A stretch of 41,793 nt of DNA from Candidatus Saccharibacteria bacterium QS_5_54_17 (GCA_003022365.1 PXOU01000015.1:1-41793), one strand, 5' to 3'; positions 19,750 to 29,252 are shown, counted from the stretch's first letter. The notes: a model not told the origin generated them from the sequence alone. Translations and numbers: made by a program.

Positions 19750-20061
19750 GTGAAGATATTCAAGAAACACAACAGGGAGCCCAAGGAAGCGGACGCGCCC
19801 CAGCAGGAGTACGCTCGGCTGGGTAAGGCGTTGACACGGGCGATCGTCCGGGACAACATACAGGTTACCCACAACTGGAAACGGTTCATTACGGTTAATT
19901 TCGTCCGGGGACTCTTTGTCGGGCTGGGAAGCGTGGTGGGGGCTACCTTACTGGTTGCCCTGGTGTTATGGCTTTTAAACGTGTTCGGCGGGTTGCCGAT
20001 CGTGGGGGACTGGTTTGAGGCCATAAGCAGCGCGCTCAATAAAAGCTCCGCTGCTGAGTAG
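19750..20061 (+). CDS. DUF5665-like small membrane protein
   Basis: NFVRGLFVGLGSVVGATLLVALVLWLLNVFGGLPIVGDW; GTG start. Confidence 0.6.
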   Translation: MKIFKKHNREPKEADAPQQEYARLGKALTRAIVRDNIQVTHNWKRFITVNFVRGLFVGLGSVVGATLLVALVLWLLNVFGGLPIVGDWFEAISSALNKSSAAE

Positions 20062-20089
20062 CAGCCTCATAATCCTCCCAGACTCTTGC

Positions 20090-20301
20090 TTCCTTCGCCG
20101 CAAGCCCATTGTTGTTTATCCTAAGCAATTGGCGGCGTAACAGATAATTTTCGGCTTGTGTGTCCGCCGGAGGCGGATGATCGCGCTTTATGTAAGTGCT
20201 CCGTGCTCCTGGCCGTGGCAGATAACCTCAGGCGATCGCTTCTCTGGTTGGATGTCCTGCGTTAGGGGCTGATGGTCGGATCACCGCTCCCTCGGGCGGT
20301 G
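20090..20301. other. Structured intergenic region upstream of dnaE (possible ncRNA or leader, strand unknown)
   Basis: Hairpins CGCCGC/GCGGCG, TCCGCC-GGA-GGCGGA, GATCGC/GCGATC, CACCGC/GCGGTG in a ~290-nt non-coding gap. Confidence 0.35.
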
Positions 20302-20354
20302 TGAAACCGGGCCGGGGAAAATGCTACAATGCCCGTGTATAGACGCGTAAGGTA

Positions 20355-23300
20355 ATGGGAGGCGTGGCAGCCGGTATGGCCCAGAAAACAAACACCGATT
20401 GGTTCGACCCGGCCCAGTTCGTCCATCTGCACAACCACACCCACTACAGTTTATTGGACGGGTTGCAGAAAGTGCCGGAAATGTTGGACCGGGTCAAAGA
20501 GCTCGGCATGGAGTCCGTGGCCATTACCGACCACGGGTCATTAAGCGGTGTCGTTGAATTTTACAAAGGTGCTAAAGACCGCGATCTGAAACCCATTATC
20601 GGTATGGAAACCTACATCGCTCCTCGTGGTTATACGGACAAGGACGGCAAGCAGGACGCCAATCCCTATCACTTGGTGCTGCTGGCTATGGACAACCAGG
20701 GGTACGAAAACCTGATGCGTCTTTCCACCCTGGCGCACTTGGAAGGCTTTTATTACAAACCGCGCATCGACCGGCAATTATTGGAGCAATACAACCAGGG
20801 GTTGATTGCCTTGTCGGCCTGCGTGGGCGGCGAACTCGGCGAAGCTTTGCGGGAGGGCCGGGACGGTGAAGCCCAAGAAACGGCCCAGTGGTACAAGGAT
20901 GTTTTCGGCGACCGATACTACCTGGAGTTGCAGGATCATGGCCACGAATGGGATGAACAAGCCCGGGTGAATGACAAGATCCTGGAACTGGGGGAAAAGC
21001 TTGACATTCAGGTAGTCGTTACGGCCGACGCCCACTATTGTATGCCTGAAGATCAGGACGCCCACGAAGTACTGCTCTGCATCCAGACCGGTTCCCTGGT
21101 CCGTGAAGAGAAGCGTATGAGTTTGAAAAACATGCATCTGCACTTATCCGACCCCCGGGAAATGGCCCAGCGTTGGCAGGACCATCTCCACGTCATGACC
21201 AATACCAAAGCGATCGCCGACCGGTGCCACGTGGAAATACCGCTGGATAACATTTTAATCCCCGAATTCGACGTTCCCGATGGCAAAACCGAGCATGAGC
21301 ACTTAAAAGAGCTCGGCTACCAAGGGTTAGCATGGCGTTATGGCGGCGTCTCCCGGGAGGAATCCGCCCATCTGACGATCGAGCAAGCCAAATCCAAGGT
21401 GGAGGCCAATGTCATAGAACGGTTCGAACACGAACTCAGTGTCATCAACAACATGGGATTCGACGGCTACTTCCTGATTGTAGCCGATTTCATTAACTGG
21501 GGGAAAGACCGGGGCATTATCTTTGGGCCGGGCAGAGGGAGCGCGGCCGGTTCTCTGGTCTCCTACGCGGTTAACATTACTGACCTTGATCCGTTGTTGT
21601 ATGGTTTGCTGTTCGAGCGGTTCCTGAATCCCGAACGGGTTTCCATGCCCGATATCGACATCGACATCCAGGATGACCGCCGCGGGGAGGTTATTGACTA
21701 TACCATTTCCAAATACGGCGAAGATAAAGTGGCCAATATCGTGACATTCGGAACTATGGCCGCCCGCAACGCCACCCGTGACACCGCCCGGGTGCTGGGA
21801 GTCTCCTTTGCGGAAGCTGACCGGATTGCCAAAATGATCCCCCCGCCCCAGCAGGGCCGACACATCCCGCTCGAGAAAAGTTTAGGAGAAGTGGAGGAAC
21901 TCAAGGAGGAGTACGAAAACAATCCCCAGTCCAAGGAAGTATTCGACCAGGCCATGCGTCTGGAGGGGACCATTCGCTCTCACGGAGTTCACGCGGCCGG
22001 GGTCGTGATTGCGCCGGATGAAATTGTCAAGTACACGCCGTTGGAAATCGCCCAGAAAGGCGCCGTTTCCACCCAGTACTCCATGGATCCGGTCGAGGAG
22101 ATCGGCTTGTTGAAGATAGATTTTCTGGGGTTGGCCAACCTAACGATCATCAAGAATGCCCTCCGCATTATCCGCAAAGTCTACGGGGAAGAGATCGACA
22201 TTTCCGCTATCCCTTTGGATGATCCGGCAACCTTCGATCTATTCCGCCGGGCTGACACTACCGGGGTTTTCCAGTTTGAGTCTTCGGGGATGCAACGCTA
22301 TATGAAACAACTGAGTCCCGACACGCTGGAAGATTTAATCGCCCTTTCCGCCCTGTACCGACCGGGTCCGCTTTCGTCCGGATACATCGATGACTTCGTG
22401 GCTACCAAAAACGGGGAAAAGGAGGTTACCTACGACCATCCGGGTCTGCAAAACGCCTTGGAGCCGACCTACGGAGTGCTCGTCTACCAGGAACAGGTCA
22501 TGCAGATCGCCCGGGAGATGTGCGGGTTTAGCGGCAACCAGGCAGACACCCTGAACAAAGCGATCAGCAAGAAAAAGGCCGATTTGATGGCCAAAATGAA
22601 ACCCGAGTTCGTCGAAGGCATGGTGTCCCATAAAGGCGTCGACCGGGAATTTGCCGAAAATTATTGGGACAAACTGGAAGGCTTTGCCGACTACTGTTTC
22701 AACAAATCCCACTCGGCGTCCTACTCCTTAATCTCCTACCAGACCGCCTACCTGAAAGCCAACTATACGGCGGCTTTTATGGCCGCCTTAATGACCAGTG
22801 ACGCTGAAGATACCGACCGGATATCCATAGAAATCGATGAATGCCGGCATATGAATATCCCCGTTTTGCCGCCCGACGTCAACGAAAGTTACGTCGAGTT
22901 CGCCGTCCGTCCCAATAGCGACGCTCAAGCAGAAGAGGCCATCCGGTTCGGCATGAGCGCCATCAAGAACGTCGGTGTGGGGGCGGTGGAGGAAATCCTG
23001 CGCGCCCGGGATGATGGCGGTCGCTTCACCTCCGTGGAAGATTTTGCCAAGCGGGTGGCCATCGGAACCGTCAACCGGAAAACCTGGGAAAGTCTCATCA
23101 AAGCCGGTGCCTTCGACGAGCTGGGAGACCGGGCGACGCTTCTGCATAATCTGGATAAGATCATCGCCTTCGCCCAGAAGACCCAGAAAGAAGCCCAAAA
23201 CGGGCAGACCGATCTCTTCGGCGATGCCGTGGTCGAGGAATCCTTATTGCCCAAACTGGACTTGGAGACACCTTCGGAGACGGTTAGCACACACGAGAGT

Positions 23301-24146
23301 CTGCAGTGGGAGCGCCATTTGCTGGGCGTCTACCTTTCCCACCATCCGCTGGACGCCTATGATTCATATCTGGCCACCTACGCGACGCCACTGGAGCAGG
23401 TCACATCCGCCGGCGAGGGCAAGAGCGTGGCAGTGGGCGGGTTGATAACCGATGTCCGGGAAATTACTACCAAAAACGGGGCCAAAATGGCGTTCGCTAA
23501 GATCGAGGACAAAACCGGCGAGTTGGAGGTGATCGTCTTCCCTCGTACCTACGCGGAATCGCCCGGGTTGTGGCAATTGGATACGGTGGTTTTGGTAAAC
23601 GGCAAGATCAATACGACGGATAAAGACGGCAATGCCGGCCAGGAGTTGAAAATTCTGGCCGATACGGCTCGGGAAATCCCGGCGGGCGAAGAATCTTCGG
23701 ATACCAACGGATATGCGCCGGGTGTCCCCGATACCGGGGATAACTCCTCTGAAACTACCCCCCAGCCTGTCCAATACGACGCCGCCCCAAAGGAAAAATC
23801 CGGGGAATCCGACGTTGCCGAAGCAACCACGTCCGAACCCGAGGTTTCCACGGCGGAAGGTGGGTCATCCCGGGAGGGGGGTACCGCCACCGCCACGACT
23901 GCCACCCAAGCCAAACCAGCGGCGGTGACCGAAACCCGGACACTCGAAATCAGCCTCCCCGCCGCCTGCGGGCAGGATACCTTGGTGTCAATCAAGCAGT
24001 TACTCAATCAGCACCAAGGCTCATCCCAAGCGGTCATTGCCATGGACGGCACCCGCATCAAACTCCCCTTCACGGTTGCACCCAGTGACAACCTGGTTCG
24101 CTCCTTGCAGGATTTAGGGAGCGTGGAAACGGTCACGGTTCGCTAA
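20355..24146 (+). CDS. dnaE: DNA polymerase III alpha subunit
   Basis: PHP HLHNHTHYSLLDG, FGPGRGSAAGSLVSYAV, PDIDIDIQDDRR, YNKSHSASYSLISYQTAYLKANY-like block; start may be 20376. Confidence 0.97.
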   Translation: MGGVAAGMAQKTNTDWFDPAQFVHLHNHTHYSLLDGLQKVPEMLDRVKELGMESVAITDHGSLSGVVEFYKGAKDRDLKPIIGMETYIAPRGYTDKDGKQDANPYHLVLLAMDNQGYENLMRLSTLAHLEGFYYKPRIDRQLLEQYNQGLIALSACVGGELGEALREGRDGEAQETAQWYKDVFGDRYYLELQDHGHEWDEQARVNDKILELGEKLDIQVVVTADAHYCMPEDQDAHEVLLCIQTGSLVREEKRMSLKNMHLHLSDPREMAQRWQDHLHVMTNTKAIADRCHVEIPLDNILIPEFDVPDGKTEHEHLKELGYQGLAWRYGGVSREESAHLTIEQAKSKVEANVIERFEHELSVINNMGFDGYFLIVADFINWGKDRGIIFGPGRGSAAGSLVSYAVNITDLDPLLYGLLFERFLNPERVSMPDIDIDIQDDRRGEVIDYTISKYGEDKVANIVTFGTMAARNATRDTARVLGVSFAEADRIAKMIPPPQQGRHIPLEKSLGEVEELKEEYENNPQSKEVFDQAMRLEGTIRSHGVHAAGVVIAPDEIVKYTPLEIAQKGAVSTQYSMDPVEEIGLLKIDFLGLANLTIIKNALRIIRKVYGEEIDISAIPLDDPATFDLFRRADTTGVFQFESSGMQRYMKQLSPDTLEDLIALSALYRPGPLSSGYIDDFVATKNGEKEVTYDHPGLQNALEPTYGVLVYQEQVMQIAREMCGFSGNQADTLNKAISKKKADLMAKMKPEFVEGMVSHKGVDREFAENYWDKLEGFADYCFNKSHSASYSLISYQTAYLKANYTAAFMAALMTSDAEDTDRISIEIDECRHMNIPVLPPDVNESYVEFAVRPNSDAQAEEAIRFGMSAIKNVGVGAVEEILRARDDGGRFTSVEDFAKRVAIGTVNRKTWESLIKAGAFDELGDRATLLHNLDKIIAFAQKTQKEAQNGQTDLFGDAVVEESLLPKLDLETPSETVSTHESLQWERHLLGVYLSHHPLDAYDSYLATYATPLEQVTSAGEGKSVAVGGLITDVREITTKNGAKMAFAKIEDKTGELEVIVFPRTYAESPGLWQLDTVVLVNGKINTTDKDGNAGQELKILADTAREIPAGEESSDTNGYAPGVPDTGDNSSETTPQPVQYDAAPKEKSGESDVAEATTSEPEVSTAEGGSSREGGTATATTATQAKPAAVTETRTLEISLPAACGQDTLVSIKQLLNQHQGSSQAVIAMDGTRIKLPFTVAPSDNLVRSLQDLGSVETVTVR

Positions 24147-24289
24147 GGCCGGAGAGGTTCCCGGGGTTATGGTAGCTCAGGTAATAACAAAGCGGCCAAG
24201 AAGGCCCGTGGATGATCCGGTGTCGCCGGATGGGAATATAAATCCTCATGTTTTTGCTACAATTAGGGCGAAGTAGCGGGAATACAAAC

Positions 24290-25159
24290 ATGCACCCTTT
24301 GGCAATACTGCGGTCCGTTAAACACACATTCTGGCCCGGATTCAATAACTCCTTCCACCCCTACGTGATACGGGTACCGGCGCTGGCGGTAGCCACCGGA
24401 TGCCTGCTCCTGGTGCAGGTGGCGGGGTACGTCGACGGGCGAACCGGGGATACGCTGGGCATCGCCCAGAACATTACCGAGGATGAACTGCTACGTCAAA
24501 CCAACCGGCAACGCCGGGACGTTGGTTTACGGCCGTTGCGGGAAGACCGGCGACTGGCCGCGGCCGCCCGGGATAAAGCCGAACACATGCTCCAGCGGGG
24601 ATATTGGAGCCATTACGGACCGGAGGGAACCACGCCATGGAGCTTCATCAAAAACCATGACTATGACTATCAATACGCCGGTGAGAATCTCGCCAAGGGA
24701 TTCCAGACCAGCAGCGGGGTGACGGACGGATGGCTCAACAGTCCCGGTCACCGGGAGAATTTACTTGGTGGGGAGTACCAGCATATCGGGATCGCTGCGG
24801 CGGATGGGTATCTAAACGGGGAGCAGACGACAGTGGTAGTGGCCATGTACGGCTCCACACGGCCGCCGAACGGCGGAGCGCCGATCCGGCCAAGCGATAA
24901 CGGAATGGTCCTGCCCGCCACCCAGACCTACTCTCCTGCCGAACCCTTGAGTGTGGTGCGGACCATGCCGCCGGCCGCCCAGCTGGGAGCTGCGGTGGCG
25001 CTGATGCTGGGAGTAGTATATCTGGCTCAGCATGTCACCCTGCGGCGCAAACACTTACTCTGGGACGCCCACGTTCATCCGCGTCCCGTCTTGCAATCCA
25101 TGCTGCTGGTGGGGATCGTGGTAGTATTGATCCAGACAAGCTATGGAGCGGTCGGATGA
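24290..25159 (+). CDS. Membrane protein with extracellular CAP/SCP domain
   Basis: TNRQRRDVGLRPL...AEHMLQRGYWSHYGPEGTTPW...AGENLAKGF...GWLNSPGHRENLL; TACAAT just upstream of this start. Confidence 0.88.
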   Translation: MHPLAILRSVKHTFWPGFNNSFHPYVIRVPALAVATGCLLLVQVAGYVDGRTGDTLGIAQNITEDELLRQTNRQRRDVGLRPLREDRRLAAAARDKAEHMLQRGYWSHYGPEGTTPWSFIKNHDYDYQYAGENLAKGFQTSSGVTDGWLNSPGHRENLLGGEYQHIGIAAADGYLNGEQTTVVVAMYGSTRPPNGGAPIRPSDNGMVLPATQTYSPAEPLSVVRTMPPAAQLGAAVALMLGVVYLAQHVTLRRKHLLWDAHVHPRPVLQSMLLVGIVVVLIQTSYGAVG

Positions 25160-25392
25160 GCCGATATATGGGTTGGATGTTGGTGGTCGTGATGGCCGTG
25201 GCGGTGTATTTCGGGTTCCGGATGGTGCCGTCGCCGGGGTCGCTGTTGATCGCGGGCGCCGCCGTGGGCGTGTTCATCGGCTATTTGGTCTACGAACACG
25301 TGGCCGAGCGGGAACACATCCCCAACCGGACGGTCGTCGAGCAGTTGCTGCTAGGCATTCTGGTACTAGTCATCCTGGGTGCGCTGGTGTAG
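25156..25392 (+). CDS. Small membrane protein
   Basis: ATGA overlap with preceding gene; two to three hydrophobic helices. Confidence 0.6.
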   Translation: MSRYMGWMLVVVMAVAVYFGFRMVPSPGSLLIAGAAVGVFIGYLVYEHVAEREHIPNRTVVEQLLLGILVLVILGALV

Positions 25393-25878
25393 TTTGGTGT
25401 AACAGCCATACAGGGCAACCCCGCAGGCAGTGGCGGCGTTCAACGATGCTTTGGCTGTGGTTTCCTGGGGGATTTGGATGCATCCGGCAGTCCGGGCCAG
25501 TGCACGTCCGGATACGCCCTCCAATTCGTTGCCGATAATCAACGCCAGGGGTGGGCGGGGCGTAAAATCGGGCAGTCCTGTGGCCTCGGACGTCTGCTCG
25601 AGGGCGTACACCGAAGCTGTGAATTGCTGTTGGAAGTCGTCAATGCGTGGGAAATGCCGGACCGTTAACGCCTCCTCCGCCCCAAGCGCAGTTTTGGCGA
25701 TGGCCCGGTGTGCCCGGGAAGCGATATGTGGCAGCCGGGAATCATCCCATCGTCGCGGGTAGGGCGTCACGCCCAGGCACGCCATGTCTCGGATGCCGAA
25801 CGCAGCGGCGCTGCGCATAATGGCGCCTACGTTATGGGCGCTGCGGATGTTATCCAGAACCAGGGTGATTTGTTCCAT
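25366..25878 (-). CDS. SpoU/TrmH-family RNA 2'-O-methyltransferase
   Basis: LDNIRSAHNVGAIMRSAAAFGI, ALIIGNELEGVS, IQIPQETTAKASLNAATACGVALY. Confidence 0.9.
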   Translation of the reverse strand: MEQITLVLDNIRSAHNVGAIMRSAAAFGIRDMACLGVTPYPRRWDDSRLPHIASRAHRAIAKTALGAEEALTVRHFPRIDDFQQQFTASVYALEQTSEATGLPDFTPRPPLALIIGNELEGVSGRALARTAGCIQIPQETTAKASLNAATACGVALYGCYTKLHQRTQDD

Positions 25879-25923
25879 ACACGAATATATTCTACAATAC
25901 AACTATAGCAAAGGCGGTAGCCG

Positions 25924-26400
25924 GTGGCGTCTTCAGGCGAACGTGTTTATAATCAACCCGAATCACCTGAACCGGAGCAGATTCCGGCAGCGGATTTCCT
26001 GGCGTCTTTACAACGCGAACCAGTAGTTGATCAACCAGCGGATTTACGGCAGTATTTGCAAGGCTACAACCAGGACACGCAGCTTGAGCGGATAAAGACG
26101 GTACGCGACCAGGCTCATCAGGCACTTATGTATGATGATGCCAACAACCCGGTAAAACTATCAGAACATCCCCAGCTGCCCTTTATATCAGACAACCGGA
26201 CCCTCTTCGAGGACATACTTATTCGCGATGGGCAGGGTGACACAGTCGATATGGAACAAATGATTAGTGATGATGATCGTTTCCAAGCAATAAACAGTCA
26301 ACATAAGCGATTTAGTAACGATCGGGAGATAGTGGCGACCGTGAAAACAACGCGGATGCTGGTTGCCGCGGAATTATTCATGCGAGAATTCGATCTTTAG
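25924..26400 (+). CDS. Hypothetical protein, 158 aa
   Basis: ORF with GTG start upstream of the IS element. Confidence 0.55.
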   Translation: MASSGERVYNQPESPEPEQIPAADFLASLQREPVVDQPADLRQYLQGYNQDTQLERIKTVRDQAHQALMYDDANNPVKLSEHPQLPFISDNRTLFEDILIRDGQGDTVDMEQMISDDDRFQAINSQHKRFSNDREIVATVKTTRMLVAAELFMREFDL

Positions 26401-26450
26401 GTAAATTGAGGCGGAAATCGCATAATTCTCACTAACGATGCGACAAATCC

Positions 26451-26479
26451 TTAAACAAAAAAGGCGACACCCGTATACT
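26451..26479 (+). promoter_or_regulatory. Transposase promoter TTAAAC-17 bp-TATACT
   Basis: -35 26451-26456, -10 26474-26479; -10 conserved in copy 2. Confidence 0.55.
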
Positions 26480-26518
26480 TGTCTCTAGTTAGTAACTAAT
26501 ACAAGAAAGGGGGTCGCC
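26463..26518 (+). promoter_or_regulatory. SD-sequestering hairpin in read-through transcripts of the transposase
   Basis: GGCGACACCC 26463-26472 pairs with GGGGGTCGCC 26509-26518 (one mismatch), inner CTTGT 26478-26482 / ACAAG 26501-26505. Confidence 0.65.
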
Positions 26519-27436
26519 ATGACCAGTATAGCAACTATATCAATCTATGAGCATGCCTGGAGGCTGCATCAGCAAACAATCCCGGTGGATACTATCGCCG
26601 CCGAGGTAGGGAGACACCGGGCAACCATCTACCGATGGTTTCGGGATATCAAGCGCATCGGTATCCGCGAGTTCGTCCGGCGTAAGCGCCAGTGCAAACA
26701 CCGCCGGCCCCGAGCCCGGACACCTGAGTACGTCATCCAGAAGATCGTTGACCTGCGGGTCGAGACCGGCTGGTGTGGCCAGAAGATACAAAAAGAACTG
26801 CGGCAGGAGCACGGTATCAGACTGGGACTTGCCACTATCTACCGCTGGCTGCACGCCCGCATGCACACGGCAGTGGTGGGCGTGCGCAAGTACCACAAAC
26901 ACCAAGCCATGGTAACTGCCTCAGCTCCCCGGCAGGTGGTTGAACACGACACGGTCGACTTGGGGGAATTGTATGCCTACACTGCTCTGGATATCTTTAC
27001 CAAGGAACCCAGTGTCTTCATCGGCACCGACCTGGAGATGGAGACCGGAGCCCGGGCCTTCGCCCATCATCACGGATACTACGGTGACACGGAGTTACAC
27101 CAGTCCGACAACGGCAGCGAGTTCCGAACCGATTTCGTAGCCGCTGTGGAGGATACGGGGGCCAAGCACCGCTACTCCCGGCCCTACAAGAAGAACGAAC
27201 AGGCCCATATCGAAAACTTTAACAAGGCTTTACGCAGCGAGTGCCTGGGCAAAGCGTACTACAGCACATCCGAGCTGGCGGAAGTCCAGCAGAAGGTAGA
27301 CGAGTTCATCCGCCACTACATCCACCAGCGTTGGCACATGGGCCTACCGGACATGATAACCCCGGCTCAGTTCCAAGAATGGTACGCCAACGACCCCGAA
27401 CGTGCTAAAGTAGCGTTAGAGAAAGTATACGGGTAG
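26519..27436 (+). CDS. IS481-like DDE transposase
   Basis: N-term HTH (RHRATIYRWF), DTVDLG, QSDNGSEF, NEQAHIENFNKALRSEC. Confidence 0.92.
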   Translation: MTSIATISIYEHAWRLHQQTIPVDTIAAEVGRHRATIYRWFRDIKRIGIREFVRRKRQCKHRRPRARTPEYVIQKIVDLRVETGWCGQKIQKELRQEHGIRLGLATIYRWLHARMHTAVVGVRKYHKHQAMVTASAPRQVVEHDTVDLGELYAYTALDIFTKEPSVFIGTDLEMETGARAFAHHHGYYGDTELHQSDNGSEFRTDFVAAVEDTGAKHRYSRPYKKNEQAHIENFNKALRSECLGKAYYSTSELAEVQQKVDEFIRHYIHQRWHMGLPDMITPAQFQEWYANDPERAKVALEKVYG

Positions 27437-27502
27437 TCGCATTTGCGGTGAGACTTTGCGATGCTTGAACAGCAGATATAAAGTTGTTAGTGTAGGCACG
27501 TT

Positions 27503-28174
27503 ATGCCATCCGTGATAGCGCAATTCGAGCAAGCCCAACAGAAGTCAAGAACCCCCCACGTACGCTCAGGGGATACCGTGCGGGTGCACCAGCGCATCGT
27601 GGAAGGCAACAAAGTCCGCACCCAGGGATTTGAAGGTGTCGTTATCCGCACCAAACAGATGAATTCCTTGATGGCCTCAATCACCGTACGCCGGATATCC
27701 AGTGGTGTCGGGGTAGAAAAGACGTTCAAGCTGCACGCGCCGAACGTGGAGAAAGTCGAAATACTGCGCCGTTCCAAGGTCCGGCGGAATTACTTGAGTT
27801 TCCTGCGCCAACGCCAGGGCAAATCCGCCCGGCTCCAGGAAATTTCATTCGACCCTTCAGCTTCGGAGGTCTCGGAAACTGAAGCAGGAGTTTCGGTCGT
27901 GGAGGAAGCCGAAGAAGAGGCACCCGTTACTCCGGTCGAAGAACGCCAACAGGCCAAAGAAGACCCCCAAGAAGGGACACACGAAGAAACAGACGAGGAA
28001 ACAACCAAAGAAGAATCAGCTCCCGCCAACAACGACGAAGTAGACGTAGGAGACACCGGTACTGACGCCGGTAATAACAATGACACACCGGATGACTCAC
28101 CGGGTGCTGATGATACGGAAAAAGATTCCCAGTCAAATAATTCCGAGTCGGATGACAAGGAAGCCGACTCCTAA
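27503..28174 (+). CDS. rplS: Ribosomal protein L19 with ~105-aa acidic C-terminal extension
   Basis: RSGDTVRVHQRIVEGNKVRTQGFEGVVIRT...GVEKTFKLHAPNVEKVEILRRSKVRRNYLSFLR. Confidence 0.93.
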   Translation: MPSVIAQFEQAQQKSRTPHVRSGDTVRVHQRIVEGNKVRTQGFEGVVIRTKQMNSLMASITVRRISSGVGVEKTFKLHAPNVEKVEILRRSKVRRNYLSFLRQRQGKSARLQEISFDPSASEVSETEAGVSVVEEAEEEAPVTPVEERQQAKEDPQEGTHEETDEETTKEESAPANNDEVDVGDTGTDAGNNNDTPDDSPGADDTEKDSQSNNSESDDKEADS

Positions 28175-28242
28175 CCCATCCGACTACTCCCAGATAGCGG
28201 TTTTTACTTATTACGCCCCCCAAAGTGCTATAGTAGACACAC

Positions 28243-28827
28243 ATGGGCAATGCGTTGACGATCGGCATTGATGAAGTCGGGCGGGGACCATGGGCAGGCC
28301 CGTTGGTGGCGGTTGCCGTCTGTCTGTCTGACCAGGCGAACCTCAGCGGATTGGCCGACTCGAAGCAACTTTCTCCCGCCAAACGGACGCGTCTGCTCCG
28401 GGACATCCGGCAACAGGCCCACGCGATCGGTATCGGATGGTCGGCACCCGCCCGTATTGATCGTCTCGGTTTAGGTGCCAGTACCGGGCGAGCTATGCGC
28501 GCGGCTTGGTCACAACTGCCTTCCGAGCATGGGAAGCGGACGGTATACATAGACGGTGACACCGATTTTTTGGCTGATATAGCTTCTCCCACGCAGTGTG
28601 TACCCCGAGGCGACCAGCAAGAGTCCGCCATCAGCGCCGCCTCCATCGTGGCCAAAGTCGCCCGGGACCGATTCATGCAAACGTGCGCCGAAATCTTTCC
28701 CGGTTACGGATTCGAAGCTCATGTAGGCTACGGGACCGCCCAACATAAAGCCGCTCTTTCCCGATTGGGACCATGTGCTCTGCATCGATATAGTTTTTCA
28801 CCGGTAAAACGGGTAAGTAATAAGTAA
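28243..28827 (+). CDS. rnhB: Ribonuclease HII
   Basis: IGIDEVGRGPWAGPLVAVAV, DSKQLSPAKR, ASIVAKVARDRFM. Confidence 0.95.
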   Translation: MGNALTIGIDEVGRGPWAGPLVAVAVCLSDQANLSGLADSKQLSPAKRTRLLRDIRQQAHAIGIGWSAPARIDRLGLGASTGRAMRAAWSQLPSEHGKRTVYIDGDTDFLADIASPTQCVPRGDQQESAISAASIVAKVARDRFMQTCAEIFPGYGFEAHVGYGTAQHKAALSRLGPCALHRYSFSPVKRVSNK

Positions 28828-28848
28828 TAAGTAGTAAGTAATAAGTTA
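28814..28848. repeat. Five tandem heptamers TAAGTAA/TAAGTAG/TAAGTTA
   Basis: 28814-28820, 28821-28827, 28828-28834, 28835-28841, 28842-28848. Confidence 0.9.
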
Positions 28849-29198
28849 TGAATGACGGCCAAAAGGCAGAGGAGTTTGCGGCCAGATATATAACTTCGCG
28901 CGGGCTAAAGATAGTAGAGCGGAATTGGAAGACCTATTGGTGTGAGATCGACATTGTAGCCACCCACAAGAAGACGGTACACATAGTGGAAGTCAAACAC
29001 CGCAAAAGCGGCCGACACGGAGCGGCGTTGGAATATATTACCGACACCAAGAAACAGCAGCTGTGCTTGGCGGCGCAGCACTGGGTAACGGAGAACGGGT
29101 GGCGTGGTGACTGCCAGATCGATGCCATCGGCATCACCGGCGATATCGAACTCAACAATCTCCGCTATGTACCCGGGGCGATCGAAGTTGACCAGTAG
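28848..29198 (+). CDS. YraN/UPF0102-family endonuclease-like protein
   Basis: AEEFAARYITSRGLKIVERNWKTYWCEIDIVA...VHIVEVKHRKSGRHG...QIDAIGI. Confidence 0.88.
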   Translation: MNDGQKAEEFAARYITSRGLKIVERNWKTYWCEIDIVATHKKTVHIVEVKHRKSGRHGAALEYITDTKKQQLCLAAQHWVTENGWRGDCQIDAIGITGDIELNNLRYVPGAIEVDQ

Positions 29199-29252
29199 CG
29201 GGTAAGTGGTCAAACAGGCAGGCGAAGAACACAACACCAGTCTTTTGACGGA

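Larger units (their letters stand above)
26423..27456 (+). mobile_element. IS481-like insertion sequence, about 1.03 kb
   Basis: Imperfect terminal inverted repeats AATTCTCACTAACGATGCGAC / GTCGCATTTGCGGTGAGACTT flanking a DDE transposase; left end repeated at 41699. Confidence 0.85.

Noticed and set aside
20083-20102. SRP-like AAGGAAGCA on the minus strand
   Set aside because: The domain IV partner strand and GGAA tetraloop context are absent; explained by a simple TTGC/GCAA hairpin.
20232-20239. GCGATCGC octamer (HIP1-like)
   Set aside because: Single occurrence, and this is not a cyanobacterial gene context.
28130-28200. Possible repeat or mobile element in the low-complexity 3' end of rplS
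   Set aside because: Explained by an acidic, Asn/Ser/Asp-rich coding tail in frame with L19.
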